From assembly GCA_977017575.1 (NCBI GenBank), contig CDRNVI010000040.1, positions 496,001-560,000 of the forward strand: DNA of 64,000 nucleotides, read 5' to 3'. The DNA comes from Paramoeba atlantica (taxonomy: Eukaryota > Discosea). Shown piece by piece: positions 11,029-21,176 of the stretch. The position numbers were made by a program, and so were the translations under genes. The notes beneath the pieces were generated by a model that worked only from the letters and a program-made list of their open reading frames with translations, made no database searches and was not told the DNA's origin. Position 1 is the stretch's first letter. Each line of letters starts with the position of its first letter.

Positions 11029-11406
11029 TCAGGCGTATAATTAGTTTCCCTTTTACTCCGCATAAGAGTATTAAAATCAATATATTGCCAAATGGTGGGT
11101 CCTGTTGGGTTTTCTAATGTGCGAAATATTTATTTAGTAAATTTGGGCCCTAAAATTTGAACCTGGAAGTAGTTGCTGAAAGTGAAAATACTGCTATCTA
11201 GTGAACAGTCAAATTAGTGAACAGACTAATTGATTTATTTTTATTAGAAAATGGTGTATCTCTTGAACGAAGTTATAACAATACAATATTTATGCTAGAG
11301 ACGTTACATAGTGAACTTTTCGGTCTTCACAACTCTATTAAGAATTTTCTACTTTTACCCGATTAGATCTATCGTCTCTTACAAAGACTTTATAACTTAG
11401 GCTGCC
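11029..11406. other. Intergenic, nothing recognised
   Basis: A/T-rich sequence with no ORF or obvious repeat. Just before the next gene a stretch ending in AG (11399-11400) lies 6 nt before the ATG. Confidence 0.5.
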
Positions 11407-13572
11407 ATGAAACAAAACGTTTCGGTCGCACGAGTCCTCAATCCTTTTACTAGCAAATTTCTCAATATTAAATCTCCGGAGTGGTTAAGGCTTCAAAAGT
11501 GGGGTTTCTCTCAGGATCCGAGTGGAAAAGTCGTCTTAAATAGTCCTGAAAAATTACAAACAATGGTTGAACATTATTCGGCTTCCATAAGCGCAGTCGG
11601 AAGTACAAACTTGAATGAACAGAAAGTACTCGCTGGCCAAGATACTGAGAATGGTCTACAAAGCAGCAAGTCTTGTTCTCGAACACAATCTCAGATTAAA
11701 GGTACGAAAAAATCTTGCATAAAACCATGTTCTTTGCTGTCTAGCCTAACTAAAGATCCATTAACTGCCGTAGACTCAGTCCAAAGGTTTCTTAAGAAGA
11801 TCAACGAGCAGTGCTCTGCGGTATTTACGCAAGAATTGCCATCTACTCTATCAGAAGAAGACCTATCTTCAGAACAAAAAAAGGTGTTACGCGTGGTTGA
11901 AGAGGGTCAATCGATTTACTTAACCGGTCCTCCCGGAACGGGAAAAACGGTTGTACTTAGGGTTATGGCACGTGTATTGCGTGAAAAAGGTTTATTGGTT
12001 GCTCTCACCGCAACAACTGGCATAGCAGCTCTGAACCTTGGAGGGCGTACCTTGCACCACACCCTGGGGATCAAGCCGGACGAAGAAAAAATGAATTTAA
12101 GTGTGTTACAGAGTATAGATGTTCTGATTATCGACGAAATTTCAATGATGGGCTCACAGCTTTTCGAAGCACTGGATGTCAACGCACGAAGTGTACGTGA
12201 CAAGGACAAAGTATTTGGTGGCGTCCAATTAATTCTGTCTGGGGACTTTCTTCAGCTCTTGCCACATTCTAGCTCTGCATTCTTCCTCCATCCCTTGTTC
12301 AAGACAAATTTTAAGGCGTATAGTCTGAAAGAAAATTTTCGTCAGCAACACACGCAATACTTAGAAATTTTGCGCTATATGCGGCATGGAAAATTACATC
12401 CGAAATTTTCACAAACGGTACGTGTTCTGGATTCTTTGAAAGATGCATCTAACGAAAAGACATCGTTGTTTCTTTTTCCTCGTCGGGCAGATGCCGAGTC
12501 CCACAATTCCGCGCAGCTTGAAAAACATAGTGGTGAGTTGTTCACCCTTGAGAGCTTTACTACGGAGCCGATGCTTCGAGGCATATGGACAAAGGTGCAT
12601 CAAATTGAGCACGCTCGCGCTACAGATGCAAGTCTTGTGTTGAATTGGCTAACAAATGAACTGCAACACAAATCTTCGAAACTTGTAGTTTCGCATTTGT
12701 ACGCCTATAATATTAATCCGAGTGTAATTGGTGTTCGATATTCATTCACTAATCAGGATCAAAGCGTGTTTTCGATCGATATGATGGCTAATGTGTCGGG
12801 TAAAGAAAACGATCCTGAAAGTGTGGACACTGATTCTACTTCCACTCGAGAAACTATTACTGATGAAGAGCGTTTTGAAGTTATCGGATCTTTGTCCGAA
12901 GCTCTTCGGGCGTATGCTGAGAGTCATCCTTGTCGAATCATTATTCGGGAACACGATACAAATATCGATGTCTCCCACAATACTCGGTCGGAATTGCTCC
13001 GCCTAGTGAAAACACAAAGTACTAACGAAACCACATCCGTCAAAATAGGTTGTAGAGTACTTTTAACTCGTAATCTGTCACAAACTTTGGTGAATGGTAT
13101 GACCGGTAATGTTAGTGGGATGGTGTCCGTCACTAAGCTGATTTCATGCCTTAATAAAAGGAACTTTGACAATCCATATTATTTGCGCCGTATGGCAAAA
13201 TTACTTCCTAGTACTATGGCAATTCCTGAAGTCGAGTTCGACACCGGACTGCGAATCCCTATTCCACCCGTTGTGCTTAGTTTCGGCGGGGCAGTTTATG
13301 ATTACTGTGAAGTACATCGCATGAGTTTTCCACTCTCCCTTGCGTATGCTTTAACAATTCACAAGTCTCAAGGTCTTACCATCTCTTGTCCGGTGGTGTT
13401 ACAATGCACGAAATCTTTCCCATGTGATCACATTATCTATGTTGCCTGCTCCCGAGTACGGGATCCATCGAAGCTTACAGTGGTTGGTCCTATTCAGAAA
13501 CATTTGAAGGTTAATAGTGCCGCATTGCAGCATGAGAAGGAGCTTCATTCACTCCCGCAGCAGTGCAATTGA
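11407..13572 (+). CDS. PIF1: PIF1-family 5'-3' DNA helicase
   Basis: A 721-residue superfamily 1B helicase. An N-terminal extension of ~150 residues precedes the motor. Motif I is G174-PPGTGKT, motif Ia TATTGIAALNLGGRTLHH, motif II LIIDEISMM, motif III LILSGDFLQLLP, then SLKENFRQ (motif IV region). The carboxyl motor contains LAYALTIHKSQGLT and YVACSRV (motifs V-VI). PIF1 enzymes unwind G-quadruplexes and assist telomere, mitochondrial and replication-fork maintenance. The start MKQNVSVARVLNPF is weakly amphipathic and could be a mitochondrial signal; kinetoplastids have several mitochondrial PIF1 paralogues. All helicase motifs are intact. Confidence 0.92.
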   Translation: MKQNVSVARVLNPFTSKFLNIKSPEWLRLQKWGFSQDPSGKVVLNSPEKLQTMVEHYSASISAVGSTNLNEQKVLAGQDTENGLQSSKSCSRTQSQIKGTKKSCIKPCSLLSSLTKDPLTAVDSVQRFLKKINEQCSAVFTQELPSTLSEEDLSSEQKKVLRVVEEGQSIYLTGPPGTGKTVVLRVMARVLREKGLLVALTATTGIAALNLGGRTLHHTLGIKPDEEKMNLSVLQSIDVLIIDEISMMGSQLFEALDVNARSVRDKDKVFGGVQLILSGDFLQLLPHSSSAFFLHPLFKTNFKAYSLKENFRQQHTQYLEILRYMRHGKLHPKFSQTVRVLDSLKDASNEKTSLFLFPRRADAESHNSAQLEKHSGELFTLESFTTEPMLRGIWTKVHQIEHARATDASLVLNWLTNELQHKSSKLVVSHLYAYNINPSVIGVRYSFTNQDQSVFSIDMMANVSGKENDPESVDTDSTSTRETITDEERFEVIGSLSEALRAYAESHPCRIIIREHDTNIDVSHNTRSELLRLVKTQSTNETTSVKIGCRVLLTRNLSQTLVNGMTGNVSGMVSVTKLISCLNKRNFDNPYYLRRMAKLLPSTMAIPEVEFDTGLRIPIPPVVLSFGGAVYDYCEVHRMSFPLSLAYALTIHKSQGLTISCPVVLQCTKSFPCDHIIYVACSRVRDPSKLTVVGPIQKHLKVNSAALQHEKELHSLPQQCN

Positions 13573-14098
13573 AGCTGCAAAATTAAAGGAAATTCCAACT
13601 AAACGTTAGTCAGCGTGTACAATAGCACGTATTTTTACGGTTCCTTTGTTACATCAAAAAGGAATTCTCCGTTCGCCTTGCGTTTGTTTTCTCTATTCGC
13701 CCTGCATTTAGCGTACTGACGTTGCTAAGCTAAAATATATTTCAAAACTAACTGATTTTGTGTATACTTGCCACGTGCTCTGTTGAATTAATAATCTTGC
13801 TTCGATATATTTTTGTTTTGCTTTTTCTTGTTTTACTTTTAGTTGTTTTACTTTTAGTTGTTTTACTTTTACTACTCACTTTGCTTCTTCCCATTTTACT
13901 CTTTTCTCCTATTCTTTTCTCCTAAAGGTAAAAACCACATTTTCTGTGGGTAAAAGAAACGCATGGGTGCACAAGATGTACATGTATGTACATCTTGTAT
14001 CTCCTTTTTCCCATTATATTTTTGTTCTTCCATTATATATTTTTGTTCTTCCAATTCCTCCATCATATTTATATAAATCTGGTCTTTATTGTTTTTTA
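13573..14098. other. Intergenic with short tandem repeats and a palindrome
   Basis: T-rich. Holds about three copies of TTGTTTTACTTTTAG (about 13828-13872) and two copies of ATTATATTTTTGTTCTTCC (about 14014-14053). A perfect 28-bp palindrome lies at 13971-13998 (arms ACAAGATGTACAT, 2-nt centre). No gene seen. Confidence 0.6.
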
Positions 14099-14540
14099 AT
14101 GTATCATTCGCATACTAAATTGTGGTTCAGTTCTTTTTTACGCAATTATACTAAGTATGTAGACGAGAAGAAATGTAGGATTTTTTACTAGGTAAACCTC
14201 TTTTTCAGCTTACGAAATTCTTCATAAAAAATTGAGTGCTGTTCAACGAACAACGCCTCCTAAATTACAAAACTGGATTCCCTGGTGCGAAATTGAACAC
14301 CATTTCTCATTGGACAATGCGTGGATAATATACCACGGATCAGTATACGATATTACAGAATGGATTCCAATGCATCCAGGTGGTCAAAAAATCTTGCTAC
14401 CCTACCTCGGGCGAGACATCAGCCAAATTTTTGATAAAGTGCATGGATACGTGAATCTTGAAGTTTTTCTCAAAAAATTTCATTTGGGCTATCTCGATCC
14501 TATTTCCATACCTCGGCACATTTCAAAAGCCTCTGCGTAA
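14099..14540 (+). CDS. Cytochrome b5-domain protein, probably two exons
   Basis: The 3' exon (14209-14540) encodes a clear cytochrome b5 fold: WIPWCEIEHHF, NAWIIYHGSVYDITEW, the haem motif HPGG and a second haem histidine in FDKVHGYVN. Its frame has no ATG before the Met inside MHPGG, and a stop lies at 14193-14195, so an upstream exon or a non-ATG start is needed. A model that works is exon 1 at 14099-14174 (ATG at 14099), a 34-nt GT-AG intron at 14175-14208, then the domain, giving 135 residues without a stop. The 3' splice site CTCTTTTTCAG is strong; the 5' site GTAGGA is ordinary. Alternatively CAG at 14208 is a trans-splice acceptor with non-ATG initiation. Role: probably electron transfer. 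Confidence 0.6.
14175..14208 (+). other. Candidate 34-nt spliceosomal intron
   Basis: Proposed to join the two exons of the cytochrome b5-domain gene. It begins GTAGGA and ends TTTTTCAG. It can also be read as two adjoining 17-nt GT-AG units (14175-14191 and 14192-14208). Confidence 0.4.
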
Positions 14541-14920
14541 AATGCACAATAGCATAAAGCAACTGTGAGATCAGCTAAAACTATCCAGGATTATCCGTAA
14601 ATAAAATGCAATAGAGCGTAGAAATCATGGAAAATTAAAGATGAATGAGATGAAAAGTTTCAGCAAAGCGAAACATGTTATTGATGTTGATTACATGTGA
14701 AGGTTTCGATACCTATTACTCGTAGTTCCACTATCCGAACTCGACTAAAAGAAGAACTATATAAAACTGCGATTGAAACGTGTTTACGCCATTCGATATA
14801 CCAATGGAGGGCATTATATTTTTATAGCATGTTTAGTTAGGTTTTTTCATCGAATCTATAACGTTGCCTTTGTTTTTTCCTTTTGCGAAAAATGTTATAG
14901 AAAAAATACTTTTCTAATTA

Positions 14921-15340
14921 CGGTGGTTGTATAACTACAGCTCTACCCTCGATTATTGCAAAAAACGTGAACAAAAACAGTGAAAATATAAAGAGAAACA
15001 CAGTAATATAACAAAAAAAAGATGTAAAATGGGGCTCCGGTGGTCCAAAATTGAAAAAAATGGGGGGCCTAGGGGGGGACCCAGGGGGGGCGGCATACGT
15101 CAAGAAATTCTTTTCGAATTTTTTGCTTTTCAAAATCGAGCGCAGGGAAGTGGTACATGTAGAGTACGCCGCGGCGATATTTTCCATCCCCCCCTGGGGT
15201 ACCCCCCCTGGTACGCGCAGGAGGGGTTCGACAAGGCCAAAATTTCCGAAATTTTTGGGACGATCCAAAAAAAAGCAACAATATTATTTTTCCAAAATCG
15301 ACTCCTAAAACGTATTTTGAGAGTTTGGGCCCTCAGCTAC
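14921..15340 (+). repeat. Dispersed repeat R1, most complete copy
   Basis: About 420 bp beginning CGGTGGTTGTATAACTAC and followed by CTCTACCCTCGATTATTG, an A-rich stretch, CTCCGGTGGTCCAAAATTG, a G-rich core with GGGGGGCCTAGGGGGG, and a tail ending near TTTGGGCCCTCAG. The first half recurs at 19426-19598 and 21177-21406, the tail in diverged form at 20012-20300, and a fragment at 22895-22957. All copies are on the same strand. The 5' tip folds on itself. No transposase frame is visible. Confidence 0.75.
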
Positions 15341-15497
15341 CATTCTACGACGTTTTTTTGACAGATTCGCTTCCTGCCCCGACTGGTAAGGCATCCAAAA
15401 CTACCCAAACTCGGGTTAAAATTTCGCAATTTTCGCCTAAAACTCGAGCTTTTTCACCCAAAAAAAATGATTATTCATGATCTTTTGGAAATTTTTC

Positions 15498-15606
15498 TTT
15501 TTTAGGCTCTTCGTTAAACGCGGTGGTAGTTTTCAACGCGAAGCGCGCAGCATGAGTGACTTCTAAGTTGAAAACAGCCACCGCGTTTAACGAAGAGCCT
15601 AAAAAA
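15498..15606. mobile_element. 109-bp foldback element F1, copy 1
   Basis: Two 40-bp arms (15498-15537 and 15567-15606) are reverse complements with two mismatches around a 29-nt spacer. Ends are TTTTTTAGGCTCTTCG and its complement. A second copy of exactly the same length lies at 25095-25203. It looks like a MITE; no clear target duplication is seen. Confidence 0.8.
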
Positions 15607-15718
15607 TATTTATATCGTTTTATTTTTATTTTTTTTGATAGTCTGGGATCATTTTTTTCGTTGTTTTGTACCTATCATATCTATTAAAAGTAGTGAATTC
15701 TTGCCCAGTTACTCATTC

Positions 15719-16624
15719 ATGATTTATCTTCCTGCTGCAAGTGGACTATCTCTTGTTGTCGCGGCGCAAAAAGATAATCAATATATGGAATCCATTAGAG
15801 AGCGCGTGGTAGATCTCTTAACCAGGCTTCTTGGCGGTCGGCTCGTCAATTTATGGGAGAACGAAATTCTTTACTTATTGGCCCCCTTAGCGTATTTCGC
15901 TCCTTCTGCTGTGTCTAGGCGTTCTACTTTAGGAGAGGAGCACAGTGAAATTCTGCCATTTCCTCCTTTCCGAAATCGATTACTGGGCGCTCTTTTGATT
16001 TCTACGTGCGGACAGTACATTTTTTTGCGGTTATTTCCTAGAGGAAAAGCTATATTCGAATATTTTCAACAGCTTCACTTAGCTATTTTTTATGTCGCGC
16101 AAAAGTATCGCGATTTCGGAAAAAGAGTTGTTGGTATATTTTATGTCAGCATCGCTAGAAGAATTCTTCATGCGCGGGATAGCTCGTCGGCTACTTTATC
16201 CTTTCTAGGTATTCTTCTGTTTGTGCAATTGCTTGTTCAACTACGCAATGCGATGCGCAAAAGTACTTTTCAAGCCATATTAACGTCCTTAAGAAGGCTT
16301 AGCGGAATTTTTCTTGGTCCGAAGAGGCAACTTGAAAATATTACCTGTATAAGCGACGAAAATCCTTTCGTACTAGAACAAAAATCCGTTCTCTTTTCCA
16401 ATTCTTCTAATATTTCAAAGCAAGGGTGCAGTGCACCAGAATGTACTCTATGTCTGGGGCCAAGGCAATTTCCTACCGCTACTCTATGTGGGCATATTTT
16501 CTGTTGGGATTGCGTTCTTTCTCTATGTTCGGCAAACTCTGGAAATGCGCAGTGTCCGTTGTGTCGTCAACCGGTGCAGCCACAGCATCTCGCGCCCATC
16601 TCTTCGCACTACGAACCACGTTAG
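15719..16624 (+). CDS. PEX10: Peroxisome (glycosome) biogenesis factor 10, RING E3 ligase
   Basis: The ATG at 15719 gives 301 residues, normal for PEX10; the longer frame would start at TTG. The N-terminal block LVVAAQKDNQYMESIRERVVDLLTRL, shown in part as AAQKDNQYMESIRERV, matches the conserved PEX10/PEX2/PEX12 membrane domain. The hydrophobic middle fits membrane segments. The C-terminal C3HC4 RING has C242, C245, C257, H259, C262, C265, C279 and C282, all present. In the peroxisomal membrane the PEX2-PEX10-PEX12 complex ubiquitinates the receptor PEX5 for recycling. In kinetoplastids the organelle would be the glycosome. The foldback element F1 ends about 110 bp before the start codon. Confidence 0.88.
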   Translation: MIYLPAASGLSLVVAAQKDNQYMESIRERVVDLLTRLLGGRLVNLWENEILYLLAPLAYFAPSAVSRRSTLGEEHSEILPFPPFRNRLLGALLISTCGQYIFLRLFPRGKAIFEYFQQLHLAIFYVAQKYRDFGKRVVGIFYVSIARRILHARDSSSATLSFLGILLFVQLLVQLRNAMRKSTFQAILTSLRRLSGIFLGPKRQLENITCISDENPFVLEQKSVLFSNSSNISKQGCSAPECTLCLGPRQFPTATLCGHIFCWDCVLSLCSANSGNAQCPLCRQPVQPQHLAPISSHYEPR

Positions 16625-16819
16625 CAAGAATTGAATTCTGTCAATGATAACCTCTTTCTCATACGAATGATCTTTTGTTCATAGTAGTGTAACATTCAAG
16701 TAATTGGTACTAGAACATCACTTCTTACTAAAATCGAACTTAATATTTAGTCACAGCCGACTAATCAATTTTTTTAATTACGTTGCTTATTTTGTTCTGC
16801 TACTAATACAGTACTTAAA

Positions 16820-18058
16820 ATGTCAAAGCCCTGGGTTGAGAAGTACCGACCACGTGCGCTACAAGATATATGCTCGCAAGAAGCAGTCGTCAATGCATTG
16901 CAGGAGTGTATCAGCACTCCAACTAAAGCGGCTGCACTTCCCCATTTATTGTTCCACGGCCCAGCAGGTACGGGGAAAACAACTACGGCTCTGTCATTGG
17001 CTCGTCAACTTTTCGGCCACAACCCTGAAACTCTATCTGTTCGTGTTCGCGAGCTGAACGCGTCGGATGATCGTGGCATTGCTGTAATTCGAGAAAAGGT
17101 GAAACGCTTTGTACAAAATGCCGTAGGAAATTGTGCATCTCGAAACCAACGCAGCTTAGTATTTTCGAAATCTGGATCTACTGGACCTGGTCTGTCTTCT
17201 GATACTCTTACAAACGAAGCCCCTCTACCACCGTTCAAATTAGTGATACTTGACGAGGCTGATGCACTTCTACCAGATGCGCAAGCAGCGCTGCGTCGTA
17301 TGATGGAGGATTATGCCGCCAGCACTCGTTTTATTCTAATGTGCAACTATCTTTCTCGCATTATTGATCCAATTACCTCACGCTGTGTCAAATATCGTTT
17401 TCGTTCTCTTCCAAAGGAGGCAGTTCTTGAACGTCTGGGTCACATTTGTATCTCAGAAGGGTACGACATTTCTAGTGCACAAGAAATTACGGATGACACT
17501 ACTGCGCAACGTAAGGCATCAGACGAAACTGGAAATTTTTTTGAACTTTTATTTGAATCCTCAGGTGGAGACATGCGAAATGCCATCACACAGTTACAAA
17601 GCGTTGTAGAATATTCTAAGCCGAAGACGACAACAAAAGAAGTAAGCAACGGCAGTGTTTTGCGCTTACCTACGACCTCGGAGTTGTGCGCCGTCTTAAA
17701 TATTATTCCTGATGAAATCCTTTTAGGGTATATGTATCGAGGCTTGTTTTCAAGAAACTTTGATGATTTACAGCGTGAAACTAAAATTTTGTTGCAGCAA
17801 GGCTATGGTGCGAGTCAAGTTCTTTATCATCTTTTACCCTTTTTCTCGGGTGCCCGGGATACCGGAAGTTGCTCTAAAAATTTTATGGAAACTGATGATG
17901 TATGTTTTCAAACTCTTTGTTCTCTTTCGAATGTCCAGCGCGCTCGTATTTGTGAAAAGTTTGCTGATGTAGATAAGAGGCTTATGGACGGGGCGGACGA
18001 AACTATTCAACTGCTGGATGTTGGGTGTGCAATTCTTCAAATTGTAGAAAGGAAGTAA
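16820..18058 (+). CDS. RFC4: Replication factor C small subunit (RFC4/yeast Rfc2 type)
   Basis: Clamp-loader AAA+ ATPase that places PCNA on primed DNA in the nucleus. The 412-residue protein begins [14 protein letters not shown] (RFC box II), then Walker A G47-[26 protein letters not shown], Walker [11 protein letters not shown], the arginine-rich segment [16 protein letters not shown], and the SRC motif in [21 protein letters not shown] is the sensor 2 region. The run of PWVEKYRP and NASDDRGI fits human RFC4 (yeast Rfc2) best. An insertion of ~35 residues lies between the NASD motif and Walker B. The start sits 8 nt after a CAG preceded by a pyrimidine-rich tract. Confidence 0.93.
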   Translation: MSKPWVEKYRPRALQDICSQEAVVNALQECISTPTKAAALPHLLFHGPAGTGKTTTALSLARQLFGHNPETLSVRVRELNASDDRGIAVIREKVKRFVQNAVGNCASRNQRSLVFSKSGSTGPGLSSDTLTNEAPLPPFKLVILDEADALLPDAQAALRRMMEDYAASTRFILMCNYLSRIIDPITSRCVKYRFRSLPKEAVLERLGHICISEGYDISSAQEITDDTTAQRKASDETGNFFELLFESSGGDMRNAITQLQSVVEYSKPKTTTKEVSNGSVLRLPTTSELCAVLNIIPDEILLGYMYRGLFSRNFDDLQRETKILLQQGYGASQVLYHLLPFFSGARDTGSCSKNFMETDDVCFQTLCSLSNVQRARICEKFADVDKRLMDGADETIQLLDVGCAILQIVERK

Positions 18059-18515
18059 TAGTTCCTATTTTTCGTACCTTTTTAAAAGAGTTCTGTGTTA
18101 CTTCCTGCTTTTTATTAGGCCCTTTATTACGCTAAGAGCAACACAGGTACACAAGTTGGAGTCTACAAGTTGCATGTACAGTTGTACAAGTTGCATGCAA
18201 CTGTATGTGGGCTGCGTGTCGCGTCTTGTATTATGGGGCTAAGATTCCTTCTGTAACTTTTTATCTAGAACGTAAATGCAGTACCGCAATTTAATACGAA
18301 TTGATGAAAGTTGGCCTCCTAATGTACTGATCAATCTTTGCAGATGCCTCTTTTGTTTTCTAAGATCAGTCACAGTCTTGTACTACTCTTTTTTGCTTTT
18401 GTATTTAGCTTGCCTGTGATACAGGTCCCACTTTAAATGGCTGTTGGTATTGCTGTATCCCCTTTTATTGCATAATTTTTCTCTTATTACGCCTCTTTTC
18501 TCCTCCTCTTACGCC
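18059..18515. other. Intergenic with short inverted repeats
   Basis: Near 18155-18215 the words ACAAGTTG, AGTTGCATG and their complements recur several times, including the palindrome AGTTGCATGCAACT, so this stretch can fold. No gene is recognised. Confidence 0.45.
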
Positions 18516-19046
18516 ATGTCAACTCAACAGATCCCGAAATCGACTGGGGATGCAGAGTCATACGTTCCGTATCAGATTCCGGCTCCGAATTTGGCTTTGG
18601 TTTACATTTACTGGACTCTGGCTACAACGATGTTATCTCTGACAAGTTACATATGGTGGGTAAGGGTACACATGGGCCGTCTTACTTTTCTCTTTTCGCG
18701 CACAAACTTGGGAATGTTGATCGTTGCTCAATGTACGTTTTGGTTCATCAGTGGCCCATTTTCTATAGCTGCTAACACGAGTCCCTGTGGAAGCCGAGAA
18801 CGACGTAGGAACCTTTACAAGGGGATGACGGCATATTATTTCTTAGCAGATCTCCCGCTATGGATAATTGACATGTATTTGTTGTATCAATACGGTTGGT
18901 TTCATATCTGGCAGGGAATTTCTACCGTCAGTCGGTGTATCAGTTTTTTGATTCATTCATTTTTGCTATGGATGAAATACTTACTTATTGTGAGTGACTA
19001 TCTGCATGATCGAGTTCTCAGTTATGATTGTGTTAATGTAGACTAA
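18516..19046 (+). CDS. Small four-TM membrane protein, unknown
   Basis: The ATG at 18516 gives 176 residues; the longer frame would begin at TTG. Four hydrophobic segments are visible at about residues 27-49, 68-90, 106-130 and 138-162. The central part GMTAYYFLADLPLWIIDMYL has acidic and aromatic residues within the membrane helix. The loop between spans 2 and 3 has a basic cluster (RERRRN). I recognise no family. It is the last gene before a 5-kb repeat-rich stretch. Confidence 0.6.
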   Translation: MSTQQIPKSTGDAESYVPYQIPAPNLALVYIYWTLATTMLSLTSYIWWVRVHMGRLTFLFSRTNLGMLIVAQCTFWFISGPFSIAANTSPCGSRERRRNLYKGMTAYYFLADLPLWIIDMYLLYQYGWFHIWQGISTVSRCISFLIHSFLLWMKYLLIVSDYLHDRVLSYDCVNVD

Positions 19047-19194
19047 TAGAGGGAAAACTCTCCGCATATGCGAGTTTCTTCTAACTTAAATAAACCACAC
19101 GTCACGATACCTGACTTTAGCCTAACCTTTGGTATATGAGGCTGATTTAGCTAATTCTTGTTGCAATTTGCATATCTCAATACAATGTATTGAA

Positions 19195-19256
19195 AAACCT
19201 ATGATGTATGTATGAGAACCTATGTATGAGAAACCTATGTATTGAGAAGCCTATGT
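19195..19256 (+). repeat. Short degenerate tandem repeat
   Basis: About four imperfect copies of a 15-16 bp word like GTATGAGAAACCTAT. Confidence 0.6.
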
Positions 19257-19425
19257 AGCGACTAGGCTAGTCACACTCCTGGCGAAAATGAAGGATCCCT
19301 GGCATGCCCTTCATCGACCATATCCCCCCTTTTTTTGAGATTTTCTCACCCTCCTCGATCCACCCTACCCCGAACAGCATAGAGAAGAAAGAGGTTGTGA
19401 ACAACCACCGCAATATAATACAATT

Positions 19426-19598
19426 GCGGTGGTTGTAAAACTACCGCTCTACCCTCGATTATTGAAAAAGTGAACAAAAAACAGTGAAAATATAAAGAGG
19501 AACACAGTAATATAATAGAAGAAAAAAATATAAAAGGGGGCTCCGGTGGTCCAAAACTGAAAAAAAAAATTAAAAAAAATGGGGGGTCTAGGGGGGCA
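19426..19598 (+). repeat. Dispersed repeat R1, copy 2, left half
   Basis: Matches the first half of the copy at 14921. Its first 14 bases (ATTGCGGTGGTTGT, 19423-19436) also occur inverted just upstream (19401-19414), making a perfect hairpin with an 8-nt loop. The copy stops in the G-rich core, where the inverted-array unit begins; a diverged right half resumes near 20012. Confidence 0.75.
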
Positions 19599-19603
19599 CC
19601 CGC

Positions 19604-20012
19604 AACCTTATCTGTCATAGAAACTCGCACCCTTATCTGTCATAAATGCATCCTTATCTGTCATAAATGCACCCTTATCTGTCATAAATGCACCCTTATC
19701 TGTCATAATGCACCCTTATCTGTCATACTGCACCCTTATCTGTCATAATACAATTGAAATAAATGAGCGTCCAAAAGAAGTTCTTGGGAACGCTTCCCCA
19801 CTGAGCCTCCACAGAGATTTTAAAGTATCGCCCTCCGCTCTTGTATGACTCTCCCGACTCTGAGAATTCTCATGAAGCGGTTTCATCTGCTGGTGAAGAA
19901 GCGATTGTTAGCACCTTGGAAGTCGTGCGCAATCTTGCTACAATGGACAGATAAGGGTGCGAGTTTCTATGACAGATAAGGGTGCCGCGTTTATGACAGA
20001 TAAGGGTGCGAG
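19604..20012. repeat. Inverted tandem-array unit 1
   Basis: Left array (19604-19749): seven copies of CCTTATCTGTCATA joined by linkers GAAACTCGCAC or AATGCAC. Right array (19943-20012): three copies of the reverse complement (TGACAGATAAGG) joined by GTGCGAGTTTC-like linkers. The centre (19750-19942) is unique sequence with a 49-codon open stretch. The whole unit splits a copy of repeat R1, so it is a later insertion. Confidence 0.8.
19805..19954 (+). pseudogene. Possible captured coding fragment inside array unit 1
   Basis: Between a TGA and the TAA supplied by the right array the + strand reads 49 sense codons with protein-like composition (contains RPPLLYDSPDSENSHEAV and EEAIVSTLEVVRNLATMDR). 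There is no initiator ATG. Origin unknown; it may be chance. Confidence 0.3.
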
Positions 20013-20300
20013 TCGGGGGGGTCCATGGGAGGGGGGGGTCGAGCAAATTTTTTTGAAAAACTTATTTTTCGAAAAAAAAACGCAGAAGTGGTAGCCGGGG
20101 TCTTGGCGCGTATTTTCCACCCCCCTACCCGGGGGTGACCCCCCCCCTCGTATGCGCACGACGGGTCCGGTAAGTTCGGATTTTTTCGGAATTTTTTTTT
20201 TGAAAAAAACTTCAACTTGGCGAAAAAAATGGCAAAAAAAATATTTTTCCAAAATCGTTTCCCCTATTGTATTTTTAAAGTATGGGACCTATAAACCCCT
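20012..20300 (+). repeat. Dispersed repeat R1, diverged right half
   Basis: Corresponds to the tail of the copy at 14921: G-rich core, GCAGAAGTGGTA, a GGCGCGTATTTTCCA segment, a C-rich stretch, a TATGCGCACGACGGGT segment, then ATTTTTCCAAAATCG. Strongly diverged, so older than the F1 copies. Confidence 0.6.
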
Positions 20301-21176
20301 CGACACGAATAAAGCACCCCCCTTTATTTTTTGCGTGCGGGGACCCATGGGGGTTGCATGTCATACCACAATAGTAGAACTGCCATCTTTTCATTTGTTC
20401 TCTCACGCACTATCCACACGAAAGCGGGGGGCATTTGTGTAGTACAGCGTACTAATTGAGCATCGTACCCCGTTGGAGCACAAAGTAGTAATATGACCCA
20501 TGCTGTGCACTGAGCAATGTATGAGACCCATGAAAATCCCATTGGTAGTCCTCATTTCGAATATTCTTCCGCAACATCTAGTGGAAAATATTTGCCCACT
20601 AAGCTTGGAATCCTAATTTAATGAAATCAATGTCTGAGGTCTGCGGTGAGGAAGCTTCCATTCGGAAAACAAGAAAGAACATACAATAAACAATCTCTTC
20701 CAAAAGGAGAAAATTGACTCCTGGTGGAGGCGCGCACATCTCCTTTACAGGACTTGCATCTACTGTATTCCTTGAGCCTCCAGAGCTTTTCCGCACCTCG
20801 AAATACCTCAGAAACACTCTGGAATGTTTGTGCGAATCATATACCTCGTGAAGGACTCCCCATTTTGCCAGCGGTAATAAATTGGATAGCCATTTTTTTA
20901 TCCGTGCTACACCCGGCAGAGTTTGTCAAAGGTGACTGAGACAGAAAGGAGATAAACGTAACGGGGTCACCCAGTGCAAGGAGGCAATCCAATGCCCACT
21001 GCAACCCAAACGCTTTTGTCCAGGCTTCCGCACTTCGTATGCACAGACTACGAGCGACCTCGATAGGATCTAAGATACCTAAAGATGGACGGAGAGGCTC
21101 CAGATGCAATCAATAATTGCTCGCATATGCATGACGTATGAGTGGGTATAAGGGGCCCATTTAACAATGTGACATT

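Larger units (their letters stand above)
14541..15718. other. Intergenic region carrying repeats R1 and F1
   Basis: Between the cytochrome b5-domain gene and PEX10. Besides R1 and F1 it is A/T-rich. Frames of about 110 codons inside R1 are overlapping low-complexity shadows of its G-rich core. Confidence 0.6.

Noticed and set aside
14918-15361. ORFs of about 110 codons on both strands in R1
   Set aside because: Overlapping low-complexity frames in a dispersed repeat with G-runs; no domain.
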